From Rhodocytophaga aerolata (GTDB lineage Bacteria; Bacteroidota; Bacteroidia; Cytophagales; 172606-1): 64,000 bases of DNA. The notes beneath the pieces are model-generated. The model had not been told where the DNA came from. It saw only the letters and a list, made by a program, of their open reading frames with translations, and made no database searches. Location of the stretch: the NCBI RefSeq assembly GCF_030503435.1, contig NZ_JAUKPO010000008.1:1-64000 (forward strand), written 5' to 3'. How positions within the stretch are numbered: the stretch's first letter is position 1; each line of letters starts with the position of its first letter. Below, piece by piece: positions 37,996-46,739 of the stretch. The translations under genes were made by a program, and so were the position numbers.

Positions 37996-38033
37996 TATAC
38001 CTGTAAGGTTTTAAAAACCTCACAGGTGGTATA
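37996..38033. repeat. REP-like intergenic palindrome
   Basis: A long imperfect palindrome reads ACCTGT-A-AGGTTT, a short loop and AAACCT-C-ACAGGT (core 37999-38027), with further TATA-type flanks. It sits between copies B1 and A1. CCTGTNAGGTTTT palindromes of this kind are, as I recall, scattered as intergenic repeats in Bacteroidota. It could also end or process the transcript. Confidence 0.5.
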
Positions 38034-38039
38034 CATGCC

Positions 38040-38930
38040 TTATTTCTTTTTCCGCAAATAGATATCGCTGTTGATGGTAGAGAGGGTAAGTTGTACGCCT
38101 CCGCCGTTGGTAGCTCCTTCGATGGTGCTGCCCCCCACTTTTTTCAGGTCGCCTTTGTTTTTAATATCTACTTCAAAGTCGGTATACACTTCCCCGTTGT
38201 GGGTACTCATTTTCAGGTTAGACTTTGCACCGACAGGTAAAGCCACATCTATATGCCCATTTATAGCCCGGATAGAGCTTGGTTTCTGCTGATTCAGGTC
38301 GGTGAATGTGACAATAATATTGCCATTGGTGGTATTGGCAGTAACAGGGCCGGTTATATTGGTTAGTTTCATAGAAGAATTATTAAGTTTTACTTCTACG
38401 TCGCCTTCAATATTTGCTACACTCAGGTTGCCACCATTCCAGTTTACTTCTTCGTACATAATAGCTGTTTTTCTAGGCACTTTTACGGTATACCTGGCAT
38501 CGTGCCGGCTGGCTTTTACTACCCGCATCACATTGTTTTCCTGGTTTACAGACAATCCGATGCCTGAGTTATCTACAGCCGTGTTATACAAAGGTTTTAA
38601 TCCTTCGGCTCTTTTAGGAGCTTCTTTTACCCCAACAGCCGTAATCAGCAGTTCCTCACCATCGTAGCCTTCAATCGTTACTTTGCTCTTATCCATCTCA
38701 AAAATAACTTTGCGGTCTTTGCTGGAGGCAAACTTGGCCTTAAACTCCACGGTTTTACCCTCATCCTCTTCCCAGTCGTCATCCCAGTCTTCGTCCAGAT
38801 CATTATCTCGCTGGTTAACTATTTTCTCCTTGGTTTTATCTTTGTCTTTGTCCTTGGCTTTGTCGTTTTGTGCCTGCAAGGTAGTACCTGCCAGAACTGG
38901 CAGTATCAGCATAAATAGTAGCTTTTTCAT
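38040..38930 (-). CDS. exported DUF4097-like beta-repeat protein, copy B1
   Basis: The 296-residue product has a signal peptide ending TTLQAQ. A highly acidic and basic linker follows (about 22-60, with DKDKDKTKEK and a run of Asp/Glu), and then the beta-repeat domain. It contains KSKVTIEGYDGEELLI and MSTHNGEVYTDFE, and ends STINSDIYLRKKK. It is paralogous to copy B2 at 36338 but carries the extra charged linker. It is the first of the four effector-like genes after the HEAT-repeat protein. Function unknown. Confidence 0.75.
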   Translation of the reverse strand: MKKLLFMLILPVLAGTTLQAQNDKAKDKDKDKTKEKIVNQRDNDLDEDWDDDWEEDEGKTVEFKAKFASSKDRKVIFEMDKSKVTIEGYDGEELLITAVGVKEAPKRAEGLKPLYNTAVDNSGIGLSVNQENNVMRVVKASRHDARYTVKVPRKTAIMYEEVNWNGGNLSVANIEGDVEVKLNNSSMKLTNITGPVTANTTNGNIIVTFTDLNQQKPSSIRAINGHIDVALPVGAKSNLKMSTHNGEVYTDFEVDIKNKGDLKKVGGSTIEGATNGGGVQLTLSTINSDIYLRKKK

Positions 38931-39083
38931 ATATCTTTGAAATAAAAATCGTTTGGGGTGAATGGGTAATTGTGTGTTGCCATACTGGCCAGAGCTTGTT
39001 TACGAAAGATCTGTTTGCCGGCTTGCAAAGGCTCAGGCCAGATGGCTATGGATAGTAATTATTCGGTTTATTTTGTATTCAAA

Positions 39084-39878
39084 TTAAGATAAGGTACCTA
39101 TCCCCTGCTCTGCTTTGGTTTTTACAACATCCAGCACCTCTTCACTTTGCAGCAATTTACGCATGGTATCTACGGCCCTTGTCTCTTTCAATTGGATCAG
39201 CATATCTATTAAGGTGAGTTGAATAGCCGGGTCTTTCTGTATTTTGAGTGAATTAACCAGGGCTAAGCGTACCATTGGATCATCGTTGAACTGAAACAAG
39301 GCTTCACTGGCAGCAATCCGCACATTAATGTTCGGGTCAAAATTCATGGTATTAATCAGGAGTTGTACCAGTTCTTTGTCTGCTTGTTCCAGTTGCTGCA
39401 CCTGGTTTACGGCCTGAATCCGGTCGCTGGCAGAGCTCGATTCATCCTGGCTGGTCATCAATACCTGTTTCATCAATTTCAGTTCGTTGGTTGAAGCCGT
39501 AGTAACGGTTGATATGCCTGCATCATCCGCCAGATTTGTTTGTTCGTACCATTTGCCAGCCACAAAGCCCAGGAGTACTAAGCTGATACCTGCGGCAATA
39601 CGCATTCCCCACTGCACCCATACCTGGAATGGTTGCTTTACTGGTGCAGCAACGGCTTTGGTTGCTTCTACTTTGGCCAGAAAATGCGCTATGTCTTCCT
39701 GCTCACTGGCCGATTCCTCCTTTTTTTGCGCAAACATCCGGAACTGGGCAGCATACACTTCTAAATGGGCGGGAACTTTCTCTTGTGAGAAATATTTTGC
39801 GAGCTGATCTTCTTCTTCCAGCGTGGTTTCTCCGGCATCATATTTTTCTACTAGGGCTTCTATATCAATCATCTTCAT
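39084..39878 (-). CDS. membrane protein with HEAT repeats, likely anti-sigma factor
   Basis: The 264-residue protein has a cytoplasmic N-terminal domain (about 1-85), one membrane helix (about 91-108) and a C-terminal region (about 130-260) of HEAT-like helical pairs (IRAAASEALFQF-type pattern, then PMVRLALVNSL and KETRAVDTMRKLL). Its start overlaps the end of the sigma gene. The position next to an ECF sigma factor and the topology are those of an anti-sigma factor, but no zinc-binding HxxxCxxC motif is visible. The HEAT part would be periplasmic and could bind a signal or the encoded DUF4097 proteins. The anti-sigma role is inference. Confidence 0.75.
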   Translation of the reverse strand: MKMIDIEALVEKYDAGETTLEEEDQLAKYFSQEKVPAHLEVYAAQFRMFAQKKEESASEQEDIAHFLAKVEATKAVAAPVKQPFQVWVQWGMRIAAGISLVLLGFVAGKWYEQTNLADDAGISTVTTASTNELKLMKQVLMTSQDESSSASDRIQAVNQVQQLEQADKELVQLLINTMNFDPNINVRIAASEALFQFNDDPMVRLALVNSLKIQKDPAIQLTLIDMLIQLKETRAVDTMRKLLQSEEVLDVVKTKAEQGIGTLS

Positions 39879-40377
39879 ACTTCTGAATCTTTAAATAATT
39901 TTCTTTTACTTGTTGCCTGGCACGGGAGAGAATAACCCGGATGTTATTAATGCTGAGTCCGGTAATCTGCTCTATCTCCTCAAATGAGTACCCTTCGACA
40001 TTCCGTAAATGCATAATTAATTTCTGCTGCTGAGGCAGTTCGTCAAAAATGGCATTCATGATACTGACACTATCCTGCAGTTCTACCTTTTTGTAGGGTG
40101 TTTCGTAACCAGAATCCACTTCCAGATGCATCACGTCTACCATTTTGTTCTGCTTTTGCGATTTTAACTTATTCAAACAAACATTCTTAGTCATTTTCAT
40201 GGCCAGGGCTTCCACACTTTTGTAAGCATGCAGGCCCTGCCTGATTGTCCACAGCTTCAGAAATACTTCCTGCAGCGTATCTTCTGCTTCTTCTTTACTC
40301 TGAAGCATCGTCTTCGCTAAGCGGAACAGCTTATTTCTGGCCGGAAGTACTTTGTATGTAAACTCGTCAATGTTCAT
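39865..40377 (-). CDS. ECF-type RNA polymerase sigma factor
   Basis: I start it at the ATG at 40377, giving 170 residues; a TTG at 40407 would add ten. Region 2 spans about 10-75 (with AEDTLQEVFLKLW) and region 4 about 105-160 (LPQQQKLIMHLRNVEGYSFEEIEQITGLS is divided between the first and second helices, ending in VILSRARQQVKE). It directs RNA polymerase to its own promoters. It overlaps the downstream HEAT-repeat gene, implying coupled synthesis of sigma and regulator. It lies divergent to the outer-membrane gene at 40646. Confidence 0.92.
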   Translation of the reverse strand: MNIDEFTYKVLPARNKLFRLAKTMLQSKEEAEDTLQEVFLKLWTIRQGLHAYKSVEALAMKMTKNVCLNKLKSQKQNKMVDVMHLEVDSGYETPYKKVELQDSVSIMNAIFDELPQQQKLIMHLRNVEGYSFEEIEQITGLSINNIRVILSRARQQVKENYLKIQKYEDD

Positions 40378-40645
40378 TTCTACTACTAAGACAACCTGGT
40401 GAGGCAAACATTACAGGGTTTTGCAAATTTTTTCTAAATTTTTTTTGGACTGAAAACAAAAATGGAAAAAATCAATTTCAATAAATATAAACTAATTTCA
40501 ACATTGTCTTTCCCAACCGCGTATATCCATTTAGTAGGTTGTGTTTCCACGGAAAAACATAAAATGATTTTCTTCCGCTTGTATCACTTTCCCATACGGC
40601 ATAACTGAGCCAACTATCAATCTTGACTTATTAATTTAACCAGCT

Positions 40646-41830
40646 ATGAAAAATTTTACTCTATTCCTGTTTGTAGTATTCCATATCAGCCTGGCGCAGG
40701 CACAATACAAACCAGTGATTTTCGACTACAATAAATCCTTGTTTGATGAAGGCAATCCGTTACCTGCCGAAACATTCTTTATGCTGCAGGGCGAAGTGCC
40801 AGCGGATGTAGACCTGGTAAGTGCCAGCCTGCTGGCAAAAGATGGCGAAGAATTGTTGTACAAAGGGGTGTGGAAACGCGCAGCAGGCGACCAGGGCAAT
40901 ACCTTCCAGATTCCTGTTTCTTACCGCCTACGTTCTAACGATGAATATTCTTTCCGGATTAATTATTTTAAAGAGGTAGACCAGGAAAGCAGCAATAAGT
41001 TTCAGGAGCAATTACATGGGTATCTGGATGGATACATAGACCAGACTATTCAGATTGAAAAAAACCGGATACGGCTAAATGAACCTGTTTCCCGTATCAT
41101 GGATAACCTGAACGACATTGTGAACCGGTCCTCGGCTTACTATGACAATAAAAGCAACATTACCTTTCAAGGTTTTTCTGACCTGGTAAAAAAGAGCTTG
41201 CAAAACATCCGGAATACACCGCTTAGCGAAGGAAGGTTTACTGTGTTCAAACGGAAGGATGACTCTAACCGGGATGTAAAAATAAAATATGCCCAGGATC
41301 AGATAACCCAGCTGAAAGAGCTGGTAAAATCAGAAGTAAACACCCTCACCAGCACCAACTTGCTAACCGTTTATGATAGTAAATACATCAGCAAGTATGC
41401 TACAGAGAAGGTAAATAAACCCCTTACCGTAAATGTAGGCTATGGCGCCACGTATTTGTCAGGAGATATCAACAGTTTCTCTTATGATTCAGCCCCGTAT
41501 GTAGGCATTGCTTTTCCATTAGGCAATGGGGCATTCAATTCCAAATTCATTAGCCGGACTACACTTTCGGCAGGTGTATTTCTGGGCAACTTCCGCAATG
41601 CAGAAGATCAGAGAATTACCGGGCCAGTAGTAGGTTTACCTATATATGCCGCTCTCGGATACCCCATCTTTGAATTTGTGCGGCTGAATGCCGGAGCAAC
41701 GCTGCTACAAAACTCAGCTGCTGCACCCGATGGACTTAATTTTCAGCAGGTAACCGTACGGCCTTTTGTGGGTATTAGTGCCGACATTAATTTGTGGATA
41801 GGTTTAGGAAGAAACCGGCGAATGAAGTAA
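40646..41830 (+). CDS. exported protein with C-terminal beta-barrel character, unknown
   Basis: The 394-residue product has a signal peptide (about residues 1-19, ending AQAQ). A mixed N-terminal region of about 240 residues follows, with a helical stretch around 120-230, and then a glycine- and aromatic-rich C-terminal part (about 255-390) with alternating strands that suggest an outer-membrane barrel. I do not recognise the family. Its stop lies inside the leader of the OmpA-family gene, and the two are probably cotranscribed as an envelope unit. Confidence 0.6.
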   Translation: MKNFTLFLFVVFHISLAQAQYKPVIFDYNKSLFDEGNPLPAETFFMLQGEVPADVDLVSASLLAKDGEELLYKGVWKRAAGDQGNTFQIPVSYRLRSNDEYSFRINYFKEVDQESSNKFQEQLHGYLDGYIDQTIQIEKNRIRLNEPVSRIMDNLNDIVNRSSAYYDNKSNITFQGFSDLVKKSLQNIRNTPLSEGRFTVFKRKDDSNRDVKIKYAQDQITQLKELVKSEVNTLTSTNLLTVYDSKYISKYATEKVNKPLTVNVGYGATYLSGDINSFSYDSAPYVGIAFPLGNGAFNSKFISRTTLSAGVFLGNFRNAEDQRITGPVVGLPIYAALGYPIFEFVRLNAGATLLQNSAAAPDGLNFQQVTVRPFVGISADINLWIGLGRNRRMK

Positions 41831-41907
41831 GCTTTTCACCGTTTCCTGGGAAGCTATTCCTACAGGCAACGCTACTCTTTCATCCTTCACCTTTACTTCC
41901 ATCAGCT

Positions 41908-44298
41908 ATGAAAAAGATATTTAGTTTACTTATTCTATCGTATTTGTGTATACCAGTGCTTCTGGCACAACAGCAATATTATCAGTGGTCTGTTACAGCC
42001 GGGTCCGGAGCCATGACCTATAACGGAGACCTGAGCCATACCTTACGTTCTGCCAAAATTAATGCCCCAGCCTATCAGCTATCTATCGGGCGTACGATCA
42101 GTCCTTCGCTGGCGTTAACCTTACAAGGGAGTTACGGGCATATTTCAGCTAACGACCGGGCCCGCGACTGGAGTGGCAATTTGCAGACCGATAATCTAAA
42201 CTTTACCAGGGGGTTAAACTTCCAGACAACCATCCGCAATGCCAGCCTGCTGCTTACCTACCGGCTAAACAACGGACAAGTGTTAAGCAAACATGCAGCA
42301 GTGGCGCCATACGTTTATGCCGGCATTGGTATAACCGATTTTACGGTGTATGGAGATTTATATGGTGCAAACGGACAGCGGTATTATTACTGGGATGATA
42401 ATACCGTCCGGAATTTACCGCAGCAACCTGCCAATGAAGCTTCAGCTCAGGTTATTGGCCAAGACCGTAAATTCGAAACTAAGCTAAGTGGCATGGCTAC
42501 CGAGCAAACGTATCCTACCCAGGTATTTACTATCCCTGCCGGGGTGGGTTTGCAATTCCGGATATCCGACAGATTGAGTGCCAACTTGCAAGCAGGAGCA
42601 AACTTCACAAATACAGGCTACCTGGACGATGTAAATGGATCATACCGCAGTGAATATACCAGTCCGGAGCAGGCCTATGCGGCCAATCCTACCGGCATCA
42701 TACGAGACAAAAGAGGCAATGAAGAAAATGATCTGTATTTTGCTGCCTTTTTATCAGTAGGTTACCATTTCAATTTTAATAAAAAGTCCTTTACTCCTCC
42801 TGTAGCTTATGCCGGACATACGTCTGCAATGGCTACTGCATCTGCTCTGGAGAAGAAAACGGATGAACAGGAGAATGATACCGAACAACCGGAAGAAGAG
42901 CCGGTTACGCCTTCGTCTCAAACTAATTCTAAGGCATTGGATACTCCCCCTGCCCCACCCCGTACACAACAACCGGTAACCAGTACGACAGAAGCTAATA
43001 GAGAAACCAGCCCGCCAACCAGACAAACCGTAGATATTAACCTGCGCATTCTGCTGGAAGACGGAAAAATGAGGGTAGATACCATTAACCAGACCTTGAC
43101 TGAGCCTGTTAATTTGATGGGTCCACAGCAGCAAACCACTACGGTAGAAGAACTAAATAAGTCAGCCAACAGGCAATTTTCAGCGGAAGATACCATCCCG
43201 CTAAAAGTACCTGTCAGAAGAATACCAGACGAAACTGCAAGGCCAGGTACAGCAACTATACAGGGGGTAACTGACACAGCTCTGGCAGAAGAAGTAAGCA
43301 AACTCCGCAGGGAAATAGACTCTTTGAAACGCACGCCAAATCCGTCAGTACCAACAAGAATGCAAGCACAACCAGAGCCTGCCACATCCAGTCAAGAGAA
43401 GCAAACGGATATACCGGCAGATCAACGGCAAACGCAACAAAATCAACGCTTACAAGCACAGCCAAACAATACCGCTGAAATTGCAGCACTCCGGCGTGAA
43501 GTAGATTTGCTCCGGCAAGAACTACTCCGGGAGAGAAATACGCCTACCAGGCAAGCGCCTCCACAAGTAATCACCCGTGAACGGGTAGTAACGCCAAACG
43601 TGGGCCTGGGTGTACAAGCTGGTAGTGGCCAGTATACCGAGAAAGAAATGGAGCAACTACAAAACCAGCTCACCAGTATTCAAACACAATTAGATACCCT
43701 GCGGACACAAAACAAGGTAGATGCCGACCCAGCGGTAGATAACCGTATAGATTCACTGCTGAACCTGGTAAACAGGCTCCAAACTATGAATGCAGCACCC
43801 GCCGGACAAGCAAACATACGCCAGAATGAGGCTCAAAAAGCGGAGCAGGATGCCTTAATTCAGTCTTTGCAGAATCAGGTTGCCGGATTAAACGAATCGC
43901 TGAAAAATATGGAAACTAACGTGGCAGCCGGAATAGATACCTTGTCGCTGGGTGTGCCCTATACGGCATTGGGAAATACGGTAGTCTACTATAACATAAA
44001 CGATGCCCAGTTGAAAGAGGCGGATAAACAACGGTTGAGTATCCTGGGCAGAAAACTGAAAGCCGAGCCTGCCGTGTTGCTGCTAGTTAAAGGCTTTACC
44101 GACCAGACTGGCAATGCCGATTATAACCTGAAGCTTTCCCAGAAAAGGGCTGAAAATGTAAAAAATTACTTTGTAACTCAGTTAGGCGTGAAACCTGAAC
44201 AAATTTTAATTAACTATTTCGGGCAACAAAAGGCTTCTGCTTCTTCCAGCAGTGCCTACGACCGGCGGGTAGAACTGGAATTATTCCGGGAGAATTGA
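41908..44298 (+). CDS. OmpA-family outer-membrane protein with long polar linker
   Basis: I choose the ATG at 41908 (MKKIFSLL), which gives about 796 residues and a signal peptide ending VLLAQ. An earlier ATG at 41794 lies inside the previous gene. An N-terminal beta-barrel (about 25-285) is followed by a low-complexity linker rich in Gln, Thr, Pro and Glu, with coiled-coil-prone heptads (about 300-670). The C-terminal OmpA domain (about 690-795) has GFTDQTGNADYNLKLSQKRA and so should bind peptidoglycan. It probably links outer membrane and cell wall. A 14-bp hairpin follows at 44334. Confidence 0.88.
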   Translation: MKKIFSLLILSYLCIPVLLAQQQYYQWSVTAGSGAMTYNGDLSHTLRSAKINAPAYQLSIGRTISPSLALTLQGSYGHISANDRARDWSGNLQTDNLNFTRGLNFQTTIRNASLLLTYRLNNGQVLSKHAAVAPYVYAGIGITDFTVYGDLYGANGQRYYYWDDNTVRNLPQQPANEASAQVIGQDRKFETKLSGMATEQTYPTQVFTIPAGVGLQFRISDRLSANLQAGANFTNTGYLDDVNGSYRSEYTSPEQAYAANPTGIIRDKRGNEENDLYFAAFLSVGYHFNFNKKSFTPPVAYAGHTSAMATASALEKKTDEQENDTEQPEEEPVTPSSQTNSKALDTPPAPPRTQQPVTSTTEANRETSPPTRQTVDINLRILLEDGKMRVDTINQTLTEPVNLMGPQQQTTTVEELNKSANRQFSAEDTIPLKVPVRRIPDETARPGTATIQGVTDTALAEEVSKLRREIDSLKRTPNPSVPTRMQAQPEPATSSQEKQTDIPADQRQTQQNQRLQAQPNNTAEIAALRREVDLLRQELLRERNTPTRQAPPQVITRERVVTPNVGLGVQAGSGQYTEKEMEQLQNQLTSIQTQLDTLRTQNKVDADPAVDNRIDSLLNLVNRLQTMNAAPAGQANIRQNEAQKAEQDALIQSLQNQVAGLNESLKNMETNVAAGIDTLSLGVPYTALGNTVVYYNINDAQLKEADKQRLSILGRKLKAEPAVLLLVKGFTDQTGNADYNLKLSQKRAENVKNYFVTQLGVKPEQILINYFGQQKASASSSSAYDRRVELELFREN

Positions 44299-44333
44299 GT
44301 GTATTTTTGTAAAGTCAATACGATTTCTATTAA

Positions 44334-44383
44334 CAAAAGAGGCATTCGGGTGGATATAAACTCCTTATTGAATGCCTCTTTTG
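44334..44383. terminator. long hairpin between ompA-family gene and the phosphatase-like gene
   Basis: A perfect 14-bp stem (44334-44347 with 44370-44383) has a 22-nt loop. A- and T-runs at the base allow use in both directions for the convergent genes. Confidence 0.75.
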
Positions 44384-44454
44384 CCTTAGTAACAGGAAAT
44401 GCTAAAGGAAGGGTGTATTAATAAAAATTAAAGAATCAGCTTAGCGGAATATTC

Positions 44455-44808
44455 TCATAGTGAAAAGGCCACATGTAAAGCTGCATTTATTTTTTCAGTA
44501 AGCAGTTCAATCAATTCTGAATCCAGGTAATCATATACATCCGCTATATGCAGCACTTCTATGGTTGGTAAATGTATATGCCGGTATGTAGCTACTATTC
44601 GAGCTTTCTGGCTTCGTTCCATTACAAGAATTATATCAGCCCAGGTAATATCCTTTTCTGATAGTTGTCTGTCACTTTTTGGGCTCAGGCCTGCCGACCG
44701 GATACTAAAGCGCATATCATTTTTAAAGATATATTCGGCCGTTCTGCTTCTCCGCTTGTTGCGCCCGCAGACTACCAATACAGTAGGCTTTTCACTCATC
44801 TTGTACAT
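44455..44808 (-). CDS. low-molecular-weight protein tyrosine phosphatase-like protein
   Basis: The product has 117 residues. It opens VLVVCGRNKRRSRTAEY, where CGRNKRRS keeps the CX5RS phosphate loop but not the CxGNxCRS form of classical enzymes, and it has many basic residues. Asp residues in the C-terminal ADVYDYLD could serve as the general acid. Length is short for the family (about 150). It is likely a small tyrosine phosphatase variant common in Bacteroidota. It follows the DAHP synthase gene by 33 bp on the same strand. Activity is inferred. Confidence 0.78.
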   Translation of the reverse strand: MYKMSEKPTVLVVCGRNKRRSRTAEYIFKNDMRFSIRSAGLSPKSDRQLSEKDITWADIILVMERSQKARIVATYRHIHLPTIEVLHIADVYDYLDSELIELLTEKINAALHVAFSL

Positions 44809-44840
44809 CCCTATCCCTAGTAGGGGGAAACTATAGCTTT

Positions 44841-45857
44841 TTATACTTTTAATTCCTGCCGCAACTCAAAGGTTTTCCGGAGTTTGTGAATTAAGGCTGC
44901 TGACTCTGCAAAATTTAAGGTTTGCTGACCATCAGATGCGGCTTCCTCCGGCTTTTCATGCGATTCGTAAATAATGCCGTCTGCCCCTGCCATTACTGCT
45001 GCTAAGGCCATAGGCTCTACATAGGTGCGGATGCCAATGCCATGCGAAGGATCTACAATAACTGGCAAATGCGATTTTTCTTTTAAAATGGGCACGGCAT
45101 TCAGATCCAGGGTATTCCGGCTGGCAGTCTCGTAGGTCCGGATGCCTCTTTCGCATAACAGTATTTTTTCGTTGCCTCCGGAAAATACATACTCTGCCGA
45201 CTGGAGCAGCTCATCAATAGATCCGGAAATTCCCCGTTTAATCATCACTGGCTTGTCTACCTTGCCCAGTTCATCCAACAGATTAAAGTTCTGCGTATTG
45301 CGGGCTCCCACCTGAAATACATCTACATAGGGATACATCGGCTCAATCTGCGATACTTGCATTACCTCAGAAATAATCTTAATGCCATTTGCCTTACATA
45401 CCTCGTAAAATAGCTGAAGCCCTTCTATACCCATCCCCCGGAAGGTATACGGCGAACTTCTGGGTTTGAACACACCGCCGCGCATAATACGTACGCCATT
45501 TTCTTTCAGGTGGTTAACCATGCTACGTATCTGCGGTTCACTTTCTATGGAACAAGGACCAGACATAATGGCCAGGCTTCCTTCGCCTATCTGCACTCCA
45601 TCTCCCAAATCAATGGTTGTTGGTTGTACTTTCCATTTACGGGAAACCAGTTTATACGTATCGGATACAATATGAATGTCTTTGATTCCGGGCAAATGGC
45701 CAAACCGGCGGATATCAAACTCATTTTTGCCAATGGCAATCAGGTAATCGCCATATTGCGTATGCACTTCGGTAATCTTATACTGAATTTCTTTAATCTG
45801 TTGCAGAATACGTTGTTTCTGTTCTTCGGCAATTTCTTTTTCTAATTGTATAATCAT
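44841..45857 (-). CDS. aroF: DAHP synthase with N-terminal ferredoxin-like domain
   Basis: The 338-residue enzyme has an N-terminal ferredoxin-like regulatory domain (about 1-70), as in the Thermotoga enzyme, and then the TIM barrel. The barrel shows IMSGPCSIES, FKPRSSPYTFRGMG and VIVDPSHGIG, the metal- and substrate-binding motifs of the AroAI-beta class. It condenses erythrose 4-phosphate and PEP to DAHP, the first step of aromatic amino-acid synthesis, and is subject to feedback inhibition through the small domain. It is read after trpA, 56 bp apart. Confidence 0.92.
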   Translation of the reverse strand: MIIQLEKEIAEEQKQRILQQIKEIQYKITEVHTQYGDYLIAIGKNEFDIRRFGHLPGIKDIHIVSDTYKLVSRKWKVQPTTIDLGDGVQIGEGSLAIMSGPCSIESEPQIRSMVNHLKENGVRIMRGGVFKPRSSPYTFRGMGIEGLQLFYEVCKANGIKIISEVMQVSQIEPMYPYVDVFQVGARNTQNFNLLDELGKVDKPVMIKRGISGSIDELLQSAEYVFSGGNEKILLCERGIRTYETASRNTLDLNAVPILKEKSHLPVIVDPSHGIGIRTYVEPMALAAVMAGADGIIYESHEKPEEAASDGQQTLNFAESAALIHKLRKTFELRQELKV

Positions 45858-45913
45858 AGGTGTATGGGGCTAGTTGCTTCTGGGGAAGATTATCAGATGC
45901 TTTGATAAAATAA

Positions 45914-46702
45914 TCAGCCTTCGACTGCTGTCAGTTTAATATCTCTTACAAACCTTATAATATCTTTTTGCAGCTCTGTACTTTGTTGAAGCACTTTGAT
46001 AAACGCACTACCGATAATAGCTCCATTGGCATACTGGCAGGCTTTTTCAAAGGAGGCATGGTCGGAGATACCAAAACCGATCATAGTTGGGTTCTGTAAG
46101 TTCATGTCTTTTACCCGCCTGAAATAATTTTCCTGCTCTTGCTGAATACCTTTGGTAGAGCCAGTAACACTCGCCGACGAAACCATATAGATAAACCCTT
46201 CAGACTGCGCATCAATCTGGCGAATACGTTCCTCAGAAGTCTGCGGCGTAATCAGGAAAGTGTTCAATAGTCCATATGAATCGAAAATGGCCTTATACTC
46301 ATCCAAATATACTTGCATGGGCATGTCTGGCAGAATTACGCCATCTACCCCTATTTCTTTACACCTGGCACAGAATTTCTCAATGCCAAACTGGATCACC
46401 GGATTCAAATAGCCCATCAGCAGTACCGGAATCTGTACATCTTTGCGCATAGCCGTTAACTGGTCAAACAACAACTTCACCGTCATTCCGTTTTGTAAGG
46501 CTACATCGTTACTTTGCTGAATGGTGGGTCCATCGGCTACCGGGTCAGAGTAGGGCATCCCGATTTCTACCATATCGGCTCCTGCTTGCTGCAAGGCTTT
46601 CAGCACCGGAAGGGTATCGTTTAAGGCAGGATAACCGGCTGTGTAATATACATTCAGTACGCCCTCTTTCTTGGTAGAAAATAATTCTATAATGCGGTTC
46701 AT
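45914..46702 (-). CDS. trpA: tryptophan synthase alpha subunit
   Basis: The 262-residue protein keeps the catalytic Glu46 (MVEIGMPYSDP) and Asp57 (ADGPT), the phosphate loop GFGISD and the usual length. It cleaves indole-3-glycerol phosphate to indole and glyceraldehyde 3-phosphate and channels indole to TrpB. Elsewhere in the phylum trpA usually ends a trpEGDCFBA operon, but here no other trp gene is upstream, since menD diverges. It is followed by the DAHP synthase gene, linking first and last steps of tryptophan synthesis. Confidence 0.95.
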   Translation of the reverse strand: MNRIIELFSTKKEGVLNVYYTAGYPALNDTLPVLKALQQAGADMVEIGMPYSDPVADGPTIQQSNDVALQNGMTVKLLFDQLTAMRKDVQIPVLLMGYLNPVIQFGIEKFCARCKEIGVDGVILPDMPMQVYLDEYKAIFDSYGLLNTFLITPQTSEERIRQIDAQSEGFIYMVSSASVTGSTKGIQQEQENYFRRVKDMNLQNPTMIGFGISDHASFEKACQYANGAIIGSAFIKVLQQSTELQKDIIRFVRDIKLTAVEG

Positions 46703-46722
46703 AGGTTAATGTAGGCTTGGTT

Positions 46723-46739
46723 TGCCATTCCAAATGGCA
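46723..46739 (-). promoter_or_regulatory. short hairpin in trpA leader
   Basis: A perfect 7-bp stem TGCCATT/AATGGCA with a 3-nt loop lies about 20 nt upstream of the trpA start codon. Its function is unknown. Confidence 0.3.

Noticed and set aside
42918-43385. 155-codon frame on the minus strand
   Set aside because: Antisense to the low-complexity linker of the OmpA-family gene, where compositional bias removes stops.
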